From: Acidimicrobiia bacterium
Lineage (GTDB): Bacteria; Actinomycetota; Acidimicrobiia; Spongiisociales; UBA5794
DNA: 37,926 bases
Assembly: GCA_030431785.1 (NCBI GenBank)
Contig: JAUIIM010000002.1
Coordinates: forward strand, 1-37,926
Direction: 5' to 3'
The translations under genes were made by a program, and so were the position numbers. Positions 36,523 to 37,926 of this stretch are shown here, piece by piece; within the stretch, counting starts at the first letter, position 1; every line of letters begins with the position of its first letter. The notes beneath the pieces are model-generated. The model saw only the letters and a program-made list of their open reading frames with translations. It made no database searches and was not told the origin of the DNA.

Positions 36523-36561
36523 CCGAGCACCTGTGACACGAATGGGGCCGCAGCGTTGCGT

Positions 36562-36610
36562 TCGATCATCGATGATCGATCATCGAATGCCCTCCAGTCC
36601 CCAGTCCCGC
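36562..36610. repeat. phased 7-bp repeats between uvrA and GT87-like gene
   Basis: TCGATCA (36562), TCGATGA (36569), TCGATCA (36576), TCGAATG (36583), CCCTCCA (36590), GTCCCCA (36597) and GTCCCGC (36604) in one phase. It contains a perfect 16-bp palindrome CGATCATCGATGATCG (36563-36578). The TCGATGA word also occurs at 9735-9748 before ligD. Confidence 0.92.
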
Positions 36611-36623
36611 CGCGATGTCGGTT

Positions 36624-36629
36624 TACGCT
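36624..36629 (+). promoter_or_regulatory. -10 element of GT87-like gene
   Basis: TACGCT exactly 6 nt before ATG 36636. It favours this ATG over the in-frame ATG at 36615 and predicts a leaderless mRNA. Confidence 0.5.
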
Positions 36630-36635
36630 GGTCTG

Positions 36636-37790
36636 ATGGAATCGCGCTTGTTGGTGAGAGCACTGCCGTGGGGAGTCGTCGGTGTACTCATCGCCGTGGT
36701 GCTGTACTCGGGTCTCACATACGGCGAAGGATCAGGCGACCGGTTCGGTGGCGACTTCCCCTCCTTCTACGGTGCCGGGTCCATCGTCCTCGACGGTGAC
36801 GGGAACGAGCTGTATGACGCTGACCGTCAACTCGCCGCTCAGGAACCGTTCCTCGAAGACGGCGAATTCCTGTACTTCGCCTATCCCCCGTTCGTGGGTG
36901 CTGCGTACGCACCCCTCGCCGCTCTCCCCTACGGCGTCGCGTACTCGCTACATGCGGCCGTCGCCATCCTCGCCGTCATCGGAGGGGTGATCGCACTCCG
37001 ACCGTTGGCACGCGGCCACCTCGATGGTCCGGTCAACCTCGGGCTGGCTACGTGTGCGGCTCTGCTCTCCTATCCCCTGCTGCGATCCGTACTGGGGGGC
37101 CAGAACACATCGTTCACCCTCCTCGGCCTTGCGCTGCTTGCTCGCTTCACCCACGACGACAGGGATGTGGCATCGGGCATCGTGCTCGCAGCCTTGATGT
37201 ACAAACCCCAGTACGGCCTACTGGCCGCACTCGTCCTGATCGTGGCACGTCGTTGGAGGGTCGTTGCGTTGTCCGTCTTCGCAGCGCTCCCGCTCTTCGT
37301 CGTGGGCGCACTCACGACGGGATGGGACTGGATCGCCACATGGATCGATGCCGCCACATCGTTCGGTGAGCAGAACCTCATCGTGAACGGCAAGTTCATG
37401 ATCTCGGCATGGGGCTGGGTCGCAAATCTCGTCGGATCCACCACGGGTGCGACCATCGCCGCCTCCATCGTCGTCTGCGCCGTCGGGCTGCCCATCCTCT
37501 GGGCGATCGCAACCGACCGGTGGACGGGTCTGCCGTGGTACGCCGTCCTCCCCGCATTGCTCGTGGCCGCCCCGTCGGCGCTCTACTACGACGCCGGCAT
37601 CCTCGTGATCACGATCGTCGGACTGATCAGCATCGCCGGCAGCGCAGTTTGGTTCACGACCGGTGTCGTTGTGATCTCATGGGTTGGCCTCGCAGCTGCA
37701 CCCGCGGGGTGGGAGCCACTGTTCATCCCGATCGCTGCAACCGCCGTGGCCTTTGCGATCGCAGCCATCCGAGCTCCGGAACTCAGTTGA
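36636..37790 (+). CDS. GT87-family membrane glycosyltransferase (DUF2029-like)
   Basis: 384 residues from ATG 36636 (ATG 36615 would add 7). TM1 is WGVVGVLIAVVLYSGLTY. The first extracellular loop carries GGDFPSFYGAGSIVL, NELYD and the FAYPPFVGAAYAPLA motif (YPP), the pattern of GT87 polyprenol-phosphate-mannose-dependent transferases. A second feature is the YKPQYGLLAALVL helix, also typical (KPQ). In mycobacteria relatives elongate lipomannan and arabinan chains with the sugar donor on the outer face. The acceptor here is unknown. It is divergent from uvrA. Confidence 0.85.
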   Translation: MESRLLVRALPWGVVGVLIAVVLYSGLTYGEGSGDRFGGDFPSFYGAGSIVLDGDGNELYDADRQLAAQEPFLEDGEFLYFAYPPFVGAAYAPLAALPYGVAYSLHAAVAILAVIGGVIALRPLARGHLDGPVNLGLATCAALLSYPLLRSVLGGQNTSFTLLGLALLARFTHDDRDVASGIVLAALMYKPQYGLLAALVLIVARRWRVVALSVFAALPLFVVGALTTGWDWIATWIDAATSFGEQNLIVNGKFMISAWGWVANLVGSTTGATIAASIVVCAVGLPILWAIATDRWTGLPWYAVLPALLVAAPSALYYDAGILVITIVGLISIAGSAVWFTTGVVVISWVGLAAAPAGWEPLFIPIAATAVAFAIAAIRAPELS

Positions 37791-37838
37791 TCACAGGTCG
37801 GAAGGCGGATCTCCGACGATCAGATCGTCATTTGATGA

Positions 37839-37870
37839 TCGGATTGTCGGATTGTCGGATGGTCGGATCG
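37839..37870. repeat. 8-bp tandem repeat TCGGATNG, 4 copies
   Basis: TCGGATTG (37839, 37847), TCGGATGG (37855) and TCGGATCG (37863). It lies in the gap between convergent genes. The same octamer is present twice at 19068-19083. Confidence 0.92.
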
Positions 37871-37877
37871 GCACGCC

Positions 37878-37926
37878 TCACTGGGCTGCTTCGGTCAGCT
37901 CCCGGAGCTCCCGCTTCAACTCGTTG
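37878..37926 (-). CDS. C-terminal end of an unidentified protein (partial)
   Basis: The last 15 codons of a probable minus-strand gene that begins outside the window. They read NELKRELRELTEAAQ and stop at TGA (37880-37878). The charged amphipathic pattern fits the end of a helix or coiled coil. It starts right after the repeat array, as other genes here do, which is the main reason to believe it. The family cannot be told. Confidence 0.4.
   Translation of the reverse strand, partial: NELKRELRELTEAAQ

Noticed and set aside
36472..36620. LexA/SOS box upstream of uvrA
   Set aside because: Neither the actinobacterial GAAC-N4-GTTC type nor a close variant is visible; the palindrome there is explained by the repeat array.

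Overview
The window reads as chromosomal DNA from a high-GC actinobacterium (Actinomycetota). The 16S rRNA looks most like the Acidimicrobiia lineage, but that placement is from memory, not from an alignment. Supporting signs are the conserved order uvrC-rapZ-yvcK-gap-pgk-tpiA, with secG further along on the same strand, the Ku/LigD pair with a Lys-rich Ku tail, RapZ with a GAGRS P-loop, and frequent GTG/TTG and apparently leaderless starts. I see no insertion sequences, phage genes, CRISPR arrays or clear signs of recent transfer.

Layout. (1) 1-4250: an rRNA operon on the minus strand: tandem promoters, leader, complete 16S, a 200-bp spacer without tRNA, and about two thirds of 23S. (2) 4355-7882: a K+-channel/RCK protein, then a divergent lipoprotein fusing a copper-site cupredoxin, a right-handed beta-helix and a membrane domain. 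(3) 7697-14382: a non-homologous end-joining locus. Ku, a MerR-HTH/TPR protein and a small membrane protein run on the minus strand; LigD (phosphoesterase-ligase-polymerase), a PQQ-type sugar dehydrogenase-like lipoprotein and a CmoB-like methyltransferase run on the plus strand. (4) 14465-23355, minus strand: tRNA-Leu(GAG), a complete oligopeptide ABC importer (F, D, C, B and its binding protein), secG and a second binding-protein paralog. (5) 23725-31631, minus strand: gpmA, an unknown gene, tpiA, pgk, gap, yvcK, rapZ and uvrC, mostly coupled by 1-8 bp overlaps. This joins central glycolysis to cell-wall/carbon regulators and excision repair. (6) 31743-37926: a methyltransferase and a GT-C-like membrane protein facing away from each other across 24 bp, uvrA, a GT87-like membrane protein, and the tail of a further minus-strand gene.

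The most unusual signal is between the genes. Nearly every gap between transcription units holds short imperfect tandem repeats with a strict 7-bp (sometimes 8-bp) period. The repeated word differs from locus to locus, and two or three words often follow one another in the same phase. None lies inside an operon or a recognised gene. A second genome-style signal is a TANNNT -10 element placed 6-7 nt before the start codon of many first genes, which predicts leaderless mRNAs. Protein-level oddities include a K+ channel with a non-canonical filter, an OppB with two extra membrane segments, a GAPDH with an inserted segment of roughly 30 residues, and the absence of whiA between yvcK and gap.
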